A DNA stretch of 64,000 nt, taken from assembly GCF_965208925.1 (NCBI RefSeq), contig NZ_OZ242364.1, positions 1,922,001 through 1,986,000 of the forward strand. The letters run 5' to 3'. The position numbers and the translations under genes are program-made. Each line of letters starts with the position of its first letter. The stretch's first letter is position 1. The notes under the pieces were generated by a model. It saw only the letters and a list, made by a program, of their open reading frames with translations, searched no databases and was not told the DNA's origin. The DNA is from Poriferisodalis sp965208925 (GTDB lineage Bacteria > Actinomycetota > Acidimicrobiia > Acidimicrobiales > Poriferisodalaceae). Positions 36,901-44,449 of the stretch are shown here, piece by piece.

Positions 36901-37987
36901 AATTCTCGACCGACCAGCAGCGCTGGAGAACGACAATCCAGTAGCGCTGATCACCGATCTAACCGGCAACATCGTTCCGCGGATTACGCAGCCGGGTCAG
37001 TACCGCGGCCTCGTCGTCTATATCCGAGAGTCGGTGGTCGATAGGCATCTTGAGGGTTCCAAGAACGAGCCTTGGCCCTTGGTGGGCATCGACAGATACC
37101 CCGACTGCCTTGACGAGATGCGCGAATCCCTGCTTGGCATTGCGGCAGTCCTTGAAGTACTCGCTCTCAGCGAATCGGAACCGACAGCGATTCGTAGTTC
37201 CGCACTGTCGGGAAACCAGGACGAAACACTGCGGCGAGCCGCTGAATGGTGCCGTCGACAGCATGCAAAGGAGGCCAAGCGGCGCCGTTCCGAGATCCAG
37301 ACGGTATGCCAAGCAACTGGGCTCGACGTGACCGTCCTTCCGAACTGGCATGAGGATGGTCCCCTGCGCGAATTTGCGATCACCGTGGAGCTGCCGTCAT
37401 TGCTGCAGTGGCCTGAGGCGGCGGAAATGCTCGTGGGGGTACTCGATGGCAATGAGCCTTCCGATGAGACGTACTTATTGGTGCCGACGCGGTCTCGTCA
37501 CCCGGCTACGGGCTTTGCCATACGCATGATCACGGAATGCTGGCCGTCACCGGACGTTGGCGCATGGGCCAGCGAACTCGGTGAGCCCCATTCGAGCCAC
37601 CTCTTCGACGCGTTCACTTCAGCACACATCGCTCTCCAGACGATCTCCGGTGTCGGGTATCTCCCGGAGCAACAGCGAGGTCACGAGGTCGTTCGCATGA
37701 CAGTCGACGGTGCGGTTGATCGCTTCAATTCGGCACGGAGCGAGATCGCTGGGTACGCCCCCAGTCCGGTGCCTGATGCGCTGCTGGAGGCGCTTGACAA
37801 TCTAGTCGGCCAAGTGGAGGCCGAACAGAATGGCACGGCAGTTGGCCCGAGTCTTGCCGAGCGGCTCACAGATGGACTCGTCATCGGCGGCGTCTCTCAG
37901 GAGTTGGCGGACTTGCAGATCGCCCGACTCTTCGCCCACGAGTGGGATATCGATCCGCAGGCAGCCGACGAGCTACTTCGGAGCTGA
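33977..37987 (+). CDS. Cap4/DUF4297-type nuclease fused to a STAND NTPase (Avs-like defence protein)
   Basis: This 1336-residue protein has an N-terminal PD-(D/E)xK-like domain: 'RGFHFQDVVSALLAARI' (56-72), Glu85, 'REDVWLD' (87-93) and 'QVKSRR' (101-106), the pattern of the Cap4/DUF4297 dsDNA endonuclease. A P-loop GPSGVGKS (337-344) and a Walker B-like 'FLVDAAG' (390-396) form a STAND/AAA-type ATPase, and the remaining 800 residues are mostly helical, as in sensor repeats. Avs and related STAND proteins recognise phage proteins, oligomerise and activate the effector. GTG 33977 is the outermost start; GTG 34070 would leave a 122-bp divergent promoter region. No accessory nucleotidyl cyclase is adjacent. 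Confidence 0.78.
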   Translation: MSGKGRRRRAPAKRSGPRRLERSGPGQTVTAVLSDSADDQDATEWASTRQGATAGRGFHFQDVVSALLAARIASGAITDTSLVPEGREDVWLDGLAPQLVQVKSRRPDLGEFPVGLAAKHVVGAWNSQTERLRSGSRLVVVFETGVQVGDELDDMDRSLDMTLDADSEFLNAIRTRASGSGLTATDIDSFLQSTFVVGLTLGEITAEALTRLSECVDLPVAALGMVMCRLRNLVADAADHNATPDFAQRRTLERSELLAEIQSAAQLIDVGALEAALASGSCEAFAYDVSAPADNRFFEGVSVQPFHVAAGLVTPRPDAVDEVAAGLDSYSVVVIHGPSGVGKSAVLWTLPMELPHVLWFRVRRLAVSDVPDLVTLARAYGASAASPVGFLVDAAGTESFDGWSQLRAQTAAMSGVLMVATARNEDLITIPALADCAQVDVRLNETTAAAIFEGLLHRGTTEFSDWRDAYEQSDGLTLEFTHMLTRGERLAAVIGDQVDRRLQERRGDELVVLRLVSVADRWSIALALPELVETSDLSEADLSAALARLKEEHLVIERDGVINGMHQLRSAAICEATHAYPPPELRQTVERVLPSVPTAQLHGFVSNLLRDEPELIQVLIEAAQREELSADRMAAFLHGVRLADYRARAAEWRELVEQRGVLPSTWMVLFSFTTAGLRLPDFFPVQLRSAQRAMEAVPGPKRRNALISAVGVDRIAQLVVSTQDLRSAAGLLAVCGETVESVDEALGLSLDVSSPIVDALRTSSIEALSAFLTTAHEAASGFAVKVIELLGGREAMLQQMRASDPWTVALQLDETPEATIAEGRFLHISDAEQDDPDDAAHAIARRLWSLVPGIDAVNVHAVLPGGGPLRIGGHERGVSQLVREAVLSEHATAWNRARVQVIRTLLGVSDSHRLRALLPLLEEANRLVHQVGVRLVKHLPGLPDLSDLRPRIAALHSAGTQIKPPIRGAGVPEPGILDRPAALENDNPVALITDLTGNIVPRITQPGQYRGLVVYIRESVVDRHLEGSKNEPWPLVGIDRYPDCLDEMRESLLGIAAVLEVLALSESEPTAIRSSALSGNQDETLRRAAEWCRRQHAKEAKRRRSEIQTVCQATGLDVTVLPNWHEDGPLREFAITVELPSLLQWPEAAEMLVGVLDGNEPSDETYLLVPTRSRHPATGFAIRMITECWPSPDVGAWASELGEPHSSHLFDAFTSAHIALQTISGVGYLPEQQRGHEVVRMTVDGAVDRFNSARSEIAGYAPSPVPDALLEALDNLVGQVEAEQNGTAVGPSLAERLTDGLVIGGVSQELADLQIARLFAHEWDIDPQAADELLRS

Positions 37988-38050
37988 CCGATCGGGATGC
38001 TGGACGGATCTGAACGGTTCTCGGCGACTGCCGAAGATGATGGTGTGCAG

Positions 38051-39385
38051 TCAGGCGTTAGCCGGAAGGCCGCGTTGCATGCGCTCGATGGCCTTCGCCA
38101 CACGGCGATCATTCGTGGATGTGAGCCCTTTGGTGCGTCCGTCCAATAGCTCCGCGAGGACGCGTCCGTGCATCTCGGTGAAGCGAGGCGGTACAGCTTC
38201 GCCGATCATCGCCCGCACAGCCGTTGGGCCCCATTCGTCCAGCGAGGTTCCCCAGTTGAAGTCATCGGGAATCGTCTGGAGATAGGCACACTCCAAGGGG
38301 CTCAGAAGTCGGTTCTCGAACGGATGAATCGTGTTGTCTGAGCCGACATGTCCGCTCGCCGTTGTGATGGTCGGCGCTGGCGCCTCGGGTCGCATGCGGG
38401 AGTAGCTCGATCGCCGAAAGCCACGCACCAACCGGTAGCTGCCGTCAGCTTCCTGCACCACGGGTCGCAGGAGAGGTTCATTGCAAGCCGGGCACACGGC
38501 GTCGTCAGCATCCACCTGAACGTCGCACTTGGCCTCGCAGTGCGCGGTGTCCCAAGCGCGCCCACCGGAGTTAGGCGGGATTGCTGCCACCATGCGGTAT
38601 CGGTGGTCCAAACCCCAGATCGGCACTGAGTGCATCGGGGTCGACGAATCGTGCGCTGCCTCGGCACTCGCTGCATCGAGTTCTGCAGCGTCGAGTTGCT
38701 CTAGGGCCTCCTTGAGCGATGTCCAGTTGCCGTCCTCAGCAGAGGCGGTCGGCATCGGGTAGGGGACACACTCGGCCAGCGCCAGTGTCTCGACTGCCGC
38801 TTCATCACGTCGGATGAACGTCATGAAGGCCCGCACCCGTCGTTGCGGTACGCCGTAGTCGGCCAGGTCGGTCAAGAACGGGTAGCACTCGTAGTGCGGG
38901 TCGAGTAAGTCCTGCAGCAGTACAGCAGCGGAGATCGGTTCGTCGTTTCGAGGATCGAGCACCAAGCGCGAGAAGAAGGCGGCGACGTTCTCCACGACGA
39001 TAAGTCGTGGTCGAAGCCCGTTGGCCACTTGGGCGATCACCTCGACGAGCAAGTTACGGCCGTCACGACTGCCTGCAGCGGCATCTTCCTCGCGTCCACG
39101 GCCTCCTCGAGCCGTGCTCATACCCTGGCAAGGTGGGCACGCCGAGAGCAGTGCGGGCGGTTCTGCCCCTGCTTCGTTGCGGAATGATGCGACCGCCTCG
39201 CGCCAGGTGAATCGAAGATCGCCCGGCACCCCGCTTGCGTCCGCGTGGTTGGCCAGCGCCACCGTGAGGCGGCGTTGCTCGATCTCCGCCATGACCTCGA
39301 AGGAGAAGCCTGCCTTCGCGTAACCGAGATCTCCGGCGCCGCAGTTGGAGAAGAGGCTCACTGCGCTCAGCTTCTCGGACCTCAC
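38051..39385 (-). CDS. DNA (cytosine-5-)-methyltransferase
   Basis: The 444-residue enzyme shows motif I 'SLFSNCGAGDLGYAKAGF' (10-27), the catalytic PPCQG (Cys86), 'VVENVAAF' (Glu132-Asn-Val), 'YGVPQRRVR' and a late 'ARM'-type motif X region 'GEAVPP'. Between them, the target recognition region contains C-x3-C and C-x2-C pairs ('HCEAKCDVQ' and 'AVCPACNE'), suggesting a zinc ribbon. GTG 39385 is chosen because GAAGG lies eight bases upstream and it starts one base after the stop of the MORC gene. The pair thus forms an operon. It would add 5mC to a specific site and protect self DNA. Confidence 0.88.
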   Translation of the reverse strand: MRSEKLSAVSLFSNCGAGDLGYAKAGFSFEVMAEIEQRRLTVALANHADASGVPGDLRFTWREAVASFRNEAGAEPPALLSACPPCQGMSTARGGRGREEDAAAGSRDGRNLLVEVIAQVANGLRPRLIVVENVAAFFSRLVLDPRNDEPISAAVLLQDLLDPHYECYPFLTDLADYGVPQRRVRAFMTFIRRDEAAVETLALAECVPYPMPTASAEDGNWTSLKEALEQLDAAELDAASAEAAHDSSTPMHSVPIWGLDHRYRMVAAIPPNSGGRAWDTAHCEAKCDVQVDADDAVCPACNEPLLRPVVQEADGSYRLVRGFRRSSYSRMRPEAPAPTITTASGHVGSDNTIHPFENRLLSPLECAYLQTIPDDFNWGTSLDEWGPTAVRAMIGEAVPPRFTEMHGRVLAELLDGRTKGLTSTNDRRVAKAIERMQRGLPANA

Positions 39386-39386
39386 C

Positions 39387-41429
39387 TCATGCACCTTCAC
39401 CGTCGGGTGGCCCAGGTTCGCCGACAGCTTGCAGCGAAGCTTCGCGCGCCGCGAGGAAGTCGGCATTGGACCGTCTCGTCTTCGCCAACAAGTCGTTCCA
39501 CGTCGAGTGAACCACAGTGCCTTCGTCGATATAGCGACGGAGCAAGTCGGCCTGCATGTTGTCGGCAAGGTCAATCCGGTCGACGATCAAGTGAAACACG
39601 CAGCCGCGGGCCCAGTGGCCGGTCAGGGCTGCCTCCTGCTCCTGCATGGAAGCGAAGACCGTGATGTAGTGGTAGAAGCGGGTGAAGTCTTCCTTCTTGA
39701 GTCCTGCATGAGGGCGCTTGATCTCGATGCAGTGGAGCTGGCCCGAGGTCTCCATCATGATGAAGTCGGGGCGTCGACGGAAGTCCTCCGCAGGCAGCTT
39801 CAATGCGCTCGGCCAGCGTTCTTGAATCAGCGCTGCGTAGCGGTCGGCGAAGGTTCGCAGCGTCTGATTCTCGGAAATGACTTCCCACTCCGGATTGATC
39901 AGCCATGGCGCGCTGCGCAGGATCGCCTGCAGCCTCGACTCGTCCACCGGTTCTGAGCGATCACGCTCAAGGGCGGCTTCGAGACTCGAGATGGCTTCGA
40001 TCCGACCTCGTGCTACCTGCGCGTACGAGGCGAGCGCCGCGACCTCCGTGCGTCGGAACAGCGCTACAAGGCGATCGAGTGCGTCAGAATTGCCGCTCGC
40101 CAGCTGCGCGAGGTCGGCGAAGCTCTCGACGAGTAGGTGATGCGGAGCGACCGACAGCACGAATTGGACGAGACGCTCCAGGTAGTCCGAGTCGTTGAGC
40201 TTCTCCTCGGAGACGGACCTGCCAAGCATCGTGGTGAGTTCGACGGCTGACTCGACGAGCTCGTCGTCGTTGAAGGTGCTTCGCGCCCTCGACTCGACTC
40301 GTGACCTCTCGACGACGCGCGTCGCCATCGACTGCTCGTGCACGGGAATGGCCGACTTCGCGACTTCCTTCACCAACTGTTGGCCGTACAGCTTGAGGGC
40401 TTCGCCCTCTTCAGAATTCCAGAGAATGTCTTGCCGGTCCGTCCGGATGAGGTCGTCGTGGTCGTCGACATCGAGCCATTCGGCCACCACCTCACCGACG
40501 AGGTACGAGCGGACCACGAATTCGCCGCTGTAACCGGAACTCTGTTCGAAGTCCCGGGTCGTGGCGACGATCTTGTTCCTCGCGTAGATGCGGACGCCGG
40601 CGTCTTCATCGTTCTTGTAGGCACTCTTGGCTTTCGCGACCCACCCGGTGACCGGCAATTCCCTGTCTCCGCACGGCACGGGGCGATCATCCAGGCGGAT
40701 TCGGGTCTGCTCGTCAACCTCGATCTCGAATGGTGGCAAGGGCTGCGCCCCGAAGAGCGGCTCCCTGAGGTTCAGGACTGAGATCGCAAAGTCGGTCGTG
40801 CCCCGAAATACGCGCGCAAGCTGGCGGAGGAACACGTCTGCCGGGGGGACCCGCTTCGGGAGGAACTGCCGCAGCGTTACTTTGGTGCCGCTCGCTTCTC
40901 GCCATGTGCGGTCGTGTTCGCCGGAGGTCAGCGGGGCGGCACCGGGCTCGTCCTTGATGATCTCGCCATAGTCCATGACGAAGTGGCTCACTTGATACTT
41001 GCCGTCGACGGGTTCTCCGCCCGCCGAGAGGATCTCGATCTGACGGCAGATACCGAATGGTGCGAGCTTGCCGATTCCCTTGCGGCCCATCACCGGCCTC
41101 TTGAATCGCGGCGACTTCGGTCCGTTAGCCGAACGCGTCCGGCGGTCGCTGCCGACATCGAGGAACAAGAGTTGCGCTTCAGTGGGGTCCATTCCGTGGC
41201 CGTTGTCTTCGACCACGATGTCCCACGGCTGACCGTCCCCGTCCGGGTTGTCGAGTTGAGTGCCCATGGGCAGGCTCACGGTCACCTGAGTCGCATCTGC
41301 GTCGTAGCTGTTGGCGATCAATTCAGCAACGACAGCCGAGGCTCGGTCGTAGAGCCTGACACCGAGCTTGTCGATCGTCAGTCGGGAGATGTTGAGCTTG
41401 TAGCCCTCGTCGCCCCCATCTGCGCTCAT
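39387..41429 (-). CDS. MORC/Hsp90-like GHKL ATPase with C-terminal PD-(D/E)xK nuclease
   Basis: The 680-residue protein opens with a GHKL ATPase: N-box 'AVVAELIANSYDAD' (Glu36, Asn40, Asp43, Asp45), G1 box DNGHGM (75-80) and G2 box 'GRKGIGK' (115-121), as in MutL, Hsp90 and MORC. A transducer-like region follows. The C-terminal segment 'RPDFIMMETSGQLHCIEIKRPH' supplies Asp555, Glu569 and Lys571 of a PD-(D/E)xK nuclease. Prokaryotic MORC-type ATPases have been linked to restriction-modification before; with the 5mC methylase one base downstream, this protein is the likely restriction component. ATG 41429 is preferred over TTG 41456. It diverges from hsdM with 181 bp between. Confidence 0.85.
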   Translation of the reverse strand: MSADGGDEGYKLNISRLTIDKLGVRLYDRASAVVAELIANSYDADATQVTVSLPMGTQLDNPDGDGQPWDIVVEDNGHGMDPTEAQLLFLDVGSDRRTRSANGPKSPRFKRPVMGRKGIGKLAPFGICRQIEILSAGGEPVDGKYQVSHFVMDYGEIIKDEPGAAPLTSGEHDRTWREASGTKVTLRQFLPKRVPPADVFLRQLARVFRGTTDFAISVLNLREPLFGAQPLPPFEIEVDEQTRIRLDDRPVPCGDRELPVTGWVAKAKSAYKNDEDAGVRIYARNKIVATTRDFEQSSGYSGEFVVRSYLVGEVVAEWLDVDDHDDLIRTDRQDILWNSEEGEALKLYGQQLVKEVAKSAIPVHEQSMATRVVERSRVESRARSTFNDDELVESAVELTTMLGRSVSEEKLNDSDYLERLVQFVLSVAPHHLLVESFADLAQLASGNSDALDRLVALFRRTEVAALASYAQVARGRIEAISSLEAALERDRSEPVDESRLQAILRSAPWLINPEWEVISENQTLRTFADRYAALIQERWPSALKLPAEDFRRRPDFIMMETSGQLHCIEIKRPHAGLKKEDFTRFYHYITVFASMQEQEAALTGHWARGCVFHLIVDRIDLADNMQADLLRRYIDEGTVVHSTWNDLLAKTRRSNADFLAAREASLQAVGEPGPPDGEGA

Positions 41430-41610
41430 CGGTCGCGCTCGCAGACGTAGGGCCAAGCGCGCTGTGATTGCAGTCGAGGTTCTGCGTCGAGCATCGCGTC
41501 AAGCTAGCGCTGCGCGTTCTCGACCTTCCTCCGATTATCGGAATGCCGCTCACCGGTGTCGTCGGTCGGTCATCAGCTTCTGGTACTCGTTCACGGCGTA
41601 GCGTGAGCCG

Positions 41611-43050
41611 GTGCTTGCGCAGGATCCGAAGGCGTTGGTGCAGAGGCTGTGGGACTTCTGCGATGTGCTGCGCGATGACGGCTTGTCCTATGGCGACTAT
41701 CTGGAGCAGCTCACGTACCTGCTGTTCTTGAAGATGGCCGATGAGCAGTACGTGATGCTCGGCGGCGAGCGAATCGTTCCCGTGGAGCACGACTGGCAGT
41801 CGTTGCTGAGCAGGTCGGGGTCGGAGCTTGAAGACCACTACAGCGAGTGCCTGTCGGCGCTGGGCAGCAGCGACGACATGCTCGGCGTGATCTTCGGCAA
41901 GGCTCGCAACCGCATCCAGACGCCCGCCAAGCTGGAGCGGCTCATCAAGGAGTTCATCGACCAGCACGAGTGGATGAGCTACGACGCCGATCTCAAGGGC
42001 GATGCATATGAGGGCTTGATCGAGAAGACTGCCCAGGAGGGCGCTCGGGGAGCGGGTCAGTACTTCACGCCCCGGGCGCTCATCAACGCCATCGTGGATG
42101 TGATGGCGCCCGAGCCCGGCCACCGCATCTGCGACCCGGCGTGCGGCACCGGCGGGTTCTTCCTGGGCGCATACCGGTCGATCGTGGAGCGCTTCCCGCA
42201 CTTGGAGCCCGACCAAGTTGAGCATCTGCGCTCGGGTGCGTTCACCGGTTGGGAGATCGCCGACCTGCCTGCCCGCCTGTGCGCGATGAACATGCTGCTG
42301 CACGGCATCGAGAGCCCCGAGTCCGACTCGCCGATCGTCGTGGACGACGCCCTGCGGGACGCTCCCGGCAAGCCCTTCGACATGGTGCTGACCAACCCGC
42401 CGTTCGGCCGGTCGTCATCGGACAGCTACGAGCGGGAGGACTTCTGGGCGACCACCCGCAACAAACAGCTCAACTTCGTCCAGCACGTCGTGAGCCTGCT
42501 GCGCATCGGCGGGGACGCGGCCGTGGTGGTGCCCGACAACGTGCTGTTCGAGGCGGGCGCCGGCGAGACGATCCGCCGCCGTCTGCTGCACGACTGCGAG
42601 GTCCACACCTTGCTGCGGCTGCCGACGGGGATCTTCTACGCCCAGGGCGTCAAGGCCAACGTGCTGTTCTTCCGCCGTCGCGAGGGTGCCGAGGACCCGT
42701 GGACCCGAGAGCTGTGGGTGTACGACCTGCGCACCAACAAGCACTTCACGCTCAAGCAGAATCCGCTCGCCAGAGCCGACCTCGACGACTTCGTTGCCAG
42801 CTACCGGGCCGACGCCCGCCACAAGCGCACCGAATCCGAGCGGTTCAAGCGCTACGCCTACGACGAGCTGATCGCCCGCGACAAGGTCAGCCTCGACCTG
42901 TTCTGGCTCCGCGACGAGAGCCTCGAGAACGCAGACAACCTGCCACCCCCGGACGTACTCGCAGCCGAGATCGCCGAAGACCTCGAAGCCGCCCTCGCCG
43001 AGATCCAAGCCCTCGCCGACAGCCTCTCCCCATCTGCCGGAGCTGATTGA
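41611..43050 (+). CDS. hsdM: Type I restriction-modification methyltransferase subunit M
   Basis: The 479-residue N6-adenine methylase subunit has an N-terminal helical HsdM_N domain ('LWDFCDVLRDDGLSYGDYLEQLTYLLFLKMADE'), 'GAGQYFTPRALI', motif I DPACGTGGF (175-183) and the catalytic NPPF (262-265). Together with HsdS it would methylate, and with HsdR restrict, a bipartite target. GTG 41611 is the start. It is on the same strand as hsdR and hsdS but more than 9 kb downstream, across the HEPN, STAND and MORC/5mC genes. A separate hsdR/hsdS pair for it is not in the window, so these probably belong together. Confidence 0.93.
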   Translation: MLAQDPKALVQRLWDFCDVLRDDGLSYGDYLEQLTYLLFLKMADEQYVMLGGERIVPVEHDWQSLLSRSGSELEDHYSECLSALGSSDDMLGVIFGKARNRIQTPAKLERLIKEFIDQHEWMSYDADLKGDAYEGLIEKTAQEGARGAGQYFTPRALINAIVDVMAPEPGHRICDPACGTGGFFLGAYRSIVERFPHLEPDQVEHLRSGAFTGWEIADLPARLCAMNMLLHGIESPESDSPIVVDDALRDAPGKPFDMVLTNPPFGRSSSDSYEREDFWATTRNKQLNFVQHVVSLLRIGGDAAVVVPDNVLFEAGAGETIRRRLLHDCEVHTLLRLPTGIFYAQGVKANVLFFRRREGAEDPWTRELWVYDLRTNKHFTLKQNPLARADLDDFVASYRADARHKRTESERFKRYAYDELIARDKVSLDLFWLRDESLENADNLPPPDVLAAEIAEDLEAALAEIQALADSLSPSAGAD

Positions 43051-43122
43051 GGAGTTCGGCCTCGGTTAAGCGATCACATCCAATTCGCGAATCAGTGCCG
43101 GAAGCTGGCTGCCGTGAACGAC

Positions 43123-44109
43123 TCAGCTAGCAGCTGCGACGTCGAAGAGGACACCCTGTTCAGACTCGGAAACGAGCGGAGATGTGTCACGGGTCGTATC
43201 GGCATCGCCATCATCAAGGAGTTGCCCTAGGTCGTTGAGGTCCGAGATGGGCACCGCGCCGCGCCGTTCAAGTGCTTCGTTGCCCGGTCCCTCGCCCGGT
43301 CCTCGCCACACGGCGACTCGACCGAACCTGTGGTCGAGTGCCTCGGTCGCGCCAGACCAGGTGCCGCCCTTGCCCTCGTCGCTCGCAATCACGAGCGTGA
43401 GCGTTGATTGCGCGTAGATGAGCTTGTTGCGGCCCATGGCGTTGCCGGCACTGAAGCCGGCATCGGGGTTGTAGGGCGTGCACATGAGGGCTTGTTCATT
43501 GTGGATCGCTGCTCTGACATCGTTCTTGGCGAGCTTGCGAGACAGAGAATCCGCCAGCAGTCCGACCACGGCGCCCCCCGAGTTGAACGCTGAATTCATG
43601 GCGAGCTGATCTACACCCCTGGCTCCGCCCGACACCAATGGCATGCGGCGGCGAGAAGCGCACTTGGCCGCTTCGACTGCGACCTCAGCCCCCGAGGGGC
43701 TCACGTCTCGGCTGCCCGCGACCCCGAGCCCAGCGGTGTCCAACAGCTTGACCGACCCCGCTGCGTACAGCAGCGGAAGGGCCTTGGATCCCAGTCTTTG
43801 CGTCCAGTTGCTGGGATAGTGCTCGTCGAACGGAGTGAGCGTCTGCACACCGGAGTGCTCCAGGCGTTCGAGCTCGAAGGCGAGAGCTGTTGTCCGATCC
43901 ATCAGAGCAACCACGCGATCTGCAAGGGAGTTCGAGATTCCAGAGTCAACCGCCAGATCAGCGGCGCTCTTTCCCAGCAAGCTGCTAGGACCAGATTCGA
44001 GGATCGCAGACAGTCTCCAGTACTCCGATGCCTTCAACGGCCGTACGTCGCCACGAGACAACCGACTAACGAGGGCCAGTGTCGCGAGCGCGTCGTCACT
44101 GCGCCTCAC
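43123..44109 (-). CDS. DprA/Smf-like Rossmann protein
   Basis: The 328-residue protein has the DprA Rossmann core: 'LLYAAGSVKLLDTAGLGVAGSRDVSPSGAEVA', 'PLVSGGARGVDQLAMNSAF', 'VVGLLADSLSRKL' and 'RNKLIYAQSTLTLVIASDEGKGGTW'. DprA loads RecA on incoming ssDNA in transformation, but standalone DprA-like genes also recur in defence islands with no competence role shown. N-terminal helices ('LKASEYWRLSAILES') resemble a SAM-type region. GTG 44109 lies 19 bases after the stop of the RHH gene, so both are probably one operon. It is convergent with hsdM. Confidence 0.8.
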   Translation of the reverse strand: MRRSDDALATLALVSRLSRGDVRPLKASEYWRLSAILESGPSSLLGKSAADLAVDSGISNSLADRVVALMDRTTALAFELERLEHSGVQTLTPFDEHYPSNWTQRLGSKALPLLYAAGSVKLLDTAGLGVAGSRDVSPSGAEVAVEAAKCASRRRMPLVSGGARGVDQLAMNSAFNSGGAVVGLLADSLSRKLAKNDVRAAIHNEQALMCTPYNPDAGFSAGNAMGRNKLIYAQSTLTLVIASDEGKGGTWSGATEALDHRFGRVAVWRGPGEGPGNEALERRGAVPISDLNDLGQLLDDGDADTTRDTSPLVSESEQGVLFDVAAAS

Positions 44110-44128
44110 GAATGGATCTCGTCGCGCT

Positions 44129-44374
44129 CTACCACGGGGTCGCGGTTCGAGCCGCGAGCCGCGCCGCAGCTTCGACGAATGCCTCATCTTGCGGCTCTTG
44201 CTGATAATCAGCTATGAGTTCAGCATCGGCAGCCATGAGATCCGCGGCCTCGATCACCGCTCGTGCGCCTCTTTGCAGCAGCTCTGACATGCTCGTTCCT
44301 TCGGCGTCTGCAATCTCGGCGAGACGCTCGATGAGTTCGTCATCGAGTTGGACAAGCACCTCTCGTTGAGCCAT
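44129..44374 (-). CDS. Ribbon-helix-helix regulator or antitoxin upstream of the DprA-like gene
   Basis: The 81-residue protein starts 'MAQREVLVQLDDELIERLAEIADAEGTSMSELLQRGARAVIEAADL', a clear RHH DNA-binding domain, followed by an acidic and Ala-rich tail 'DYQQEPQDEAFVEAAARLA'. ATG 44374 has AAGGAC just upstream. No toxin gene follows; the next gene is the DprA-like one, 19 bases on. It may therefore regulate that gene, or be an antitoxin that has lost its toxin. It diverges from the Phd-VapC operon by 75 bp. Confidence 0.78.
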   Translation of the reverse strand: MAQREVLVQLDDELIERLAEIADAEGTSMSELLQRGARAVIEAADLMAADAELIADYQQEPQDEAFVEAAARLAARTATPW

Positions 44375-44424
44375 GTCCTTACGGTATGGCATATGGACAG
44401 AACCTCGGTCGGTCTCCGAAGGAC

Positions 44425-44440
44425 GTATCACGGGTGATAC
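44425..44440. promoter_or_regulatory. Palindromic operator before Phd-VapC
   Basis: GTATCAC-GG-GTGATAC is a perfect 7-bp inverted repeat with a 2-base centre, ending 9 bases before ATG 44450; GTGAGG follows as ribosome site. It lies in the shared region between the divergent RHH and Phd genes. The GTATC/GATAC half-sites also occur in the RHH-Doc operator at 27083. Confidence 0.65.
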
Positions 44441-44449
44441 AGTGAGGTC

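Noticed and set aside
33977..37987. CBASS operon based on the Cap4-like domain
   Set aside because: No CD-NTase/cyclase gene is adjacent and the nuclease is fused to a P-loop NTPase and helical region, not to a SAVED domain that I can see.
28084..43050. Idea that hsdR/hsdS are pseudogenes because hsdM is absent beside them
   Set aside because: All motifs and both recognition domains are intact and hsdM with intact motifs is found at 41.6 kb.
43051..43122. Small gene between hsdM and the DprA-like gene
   Set aside because: The 72-bp gap has no frame with a plausible start; nothing else was seen in it.
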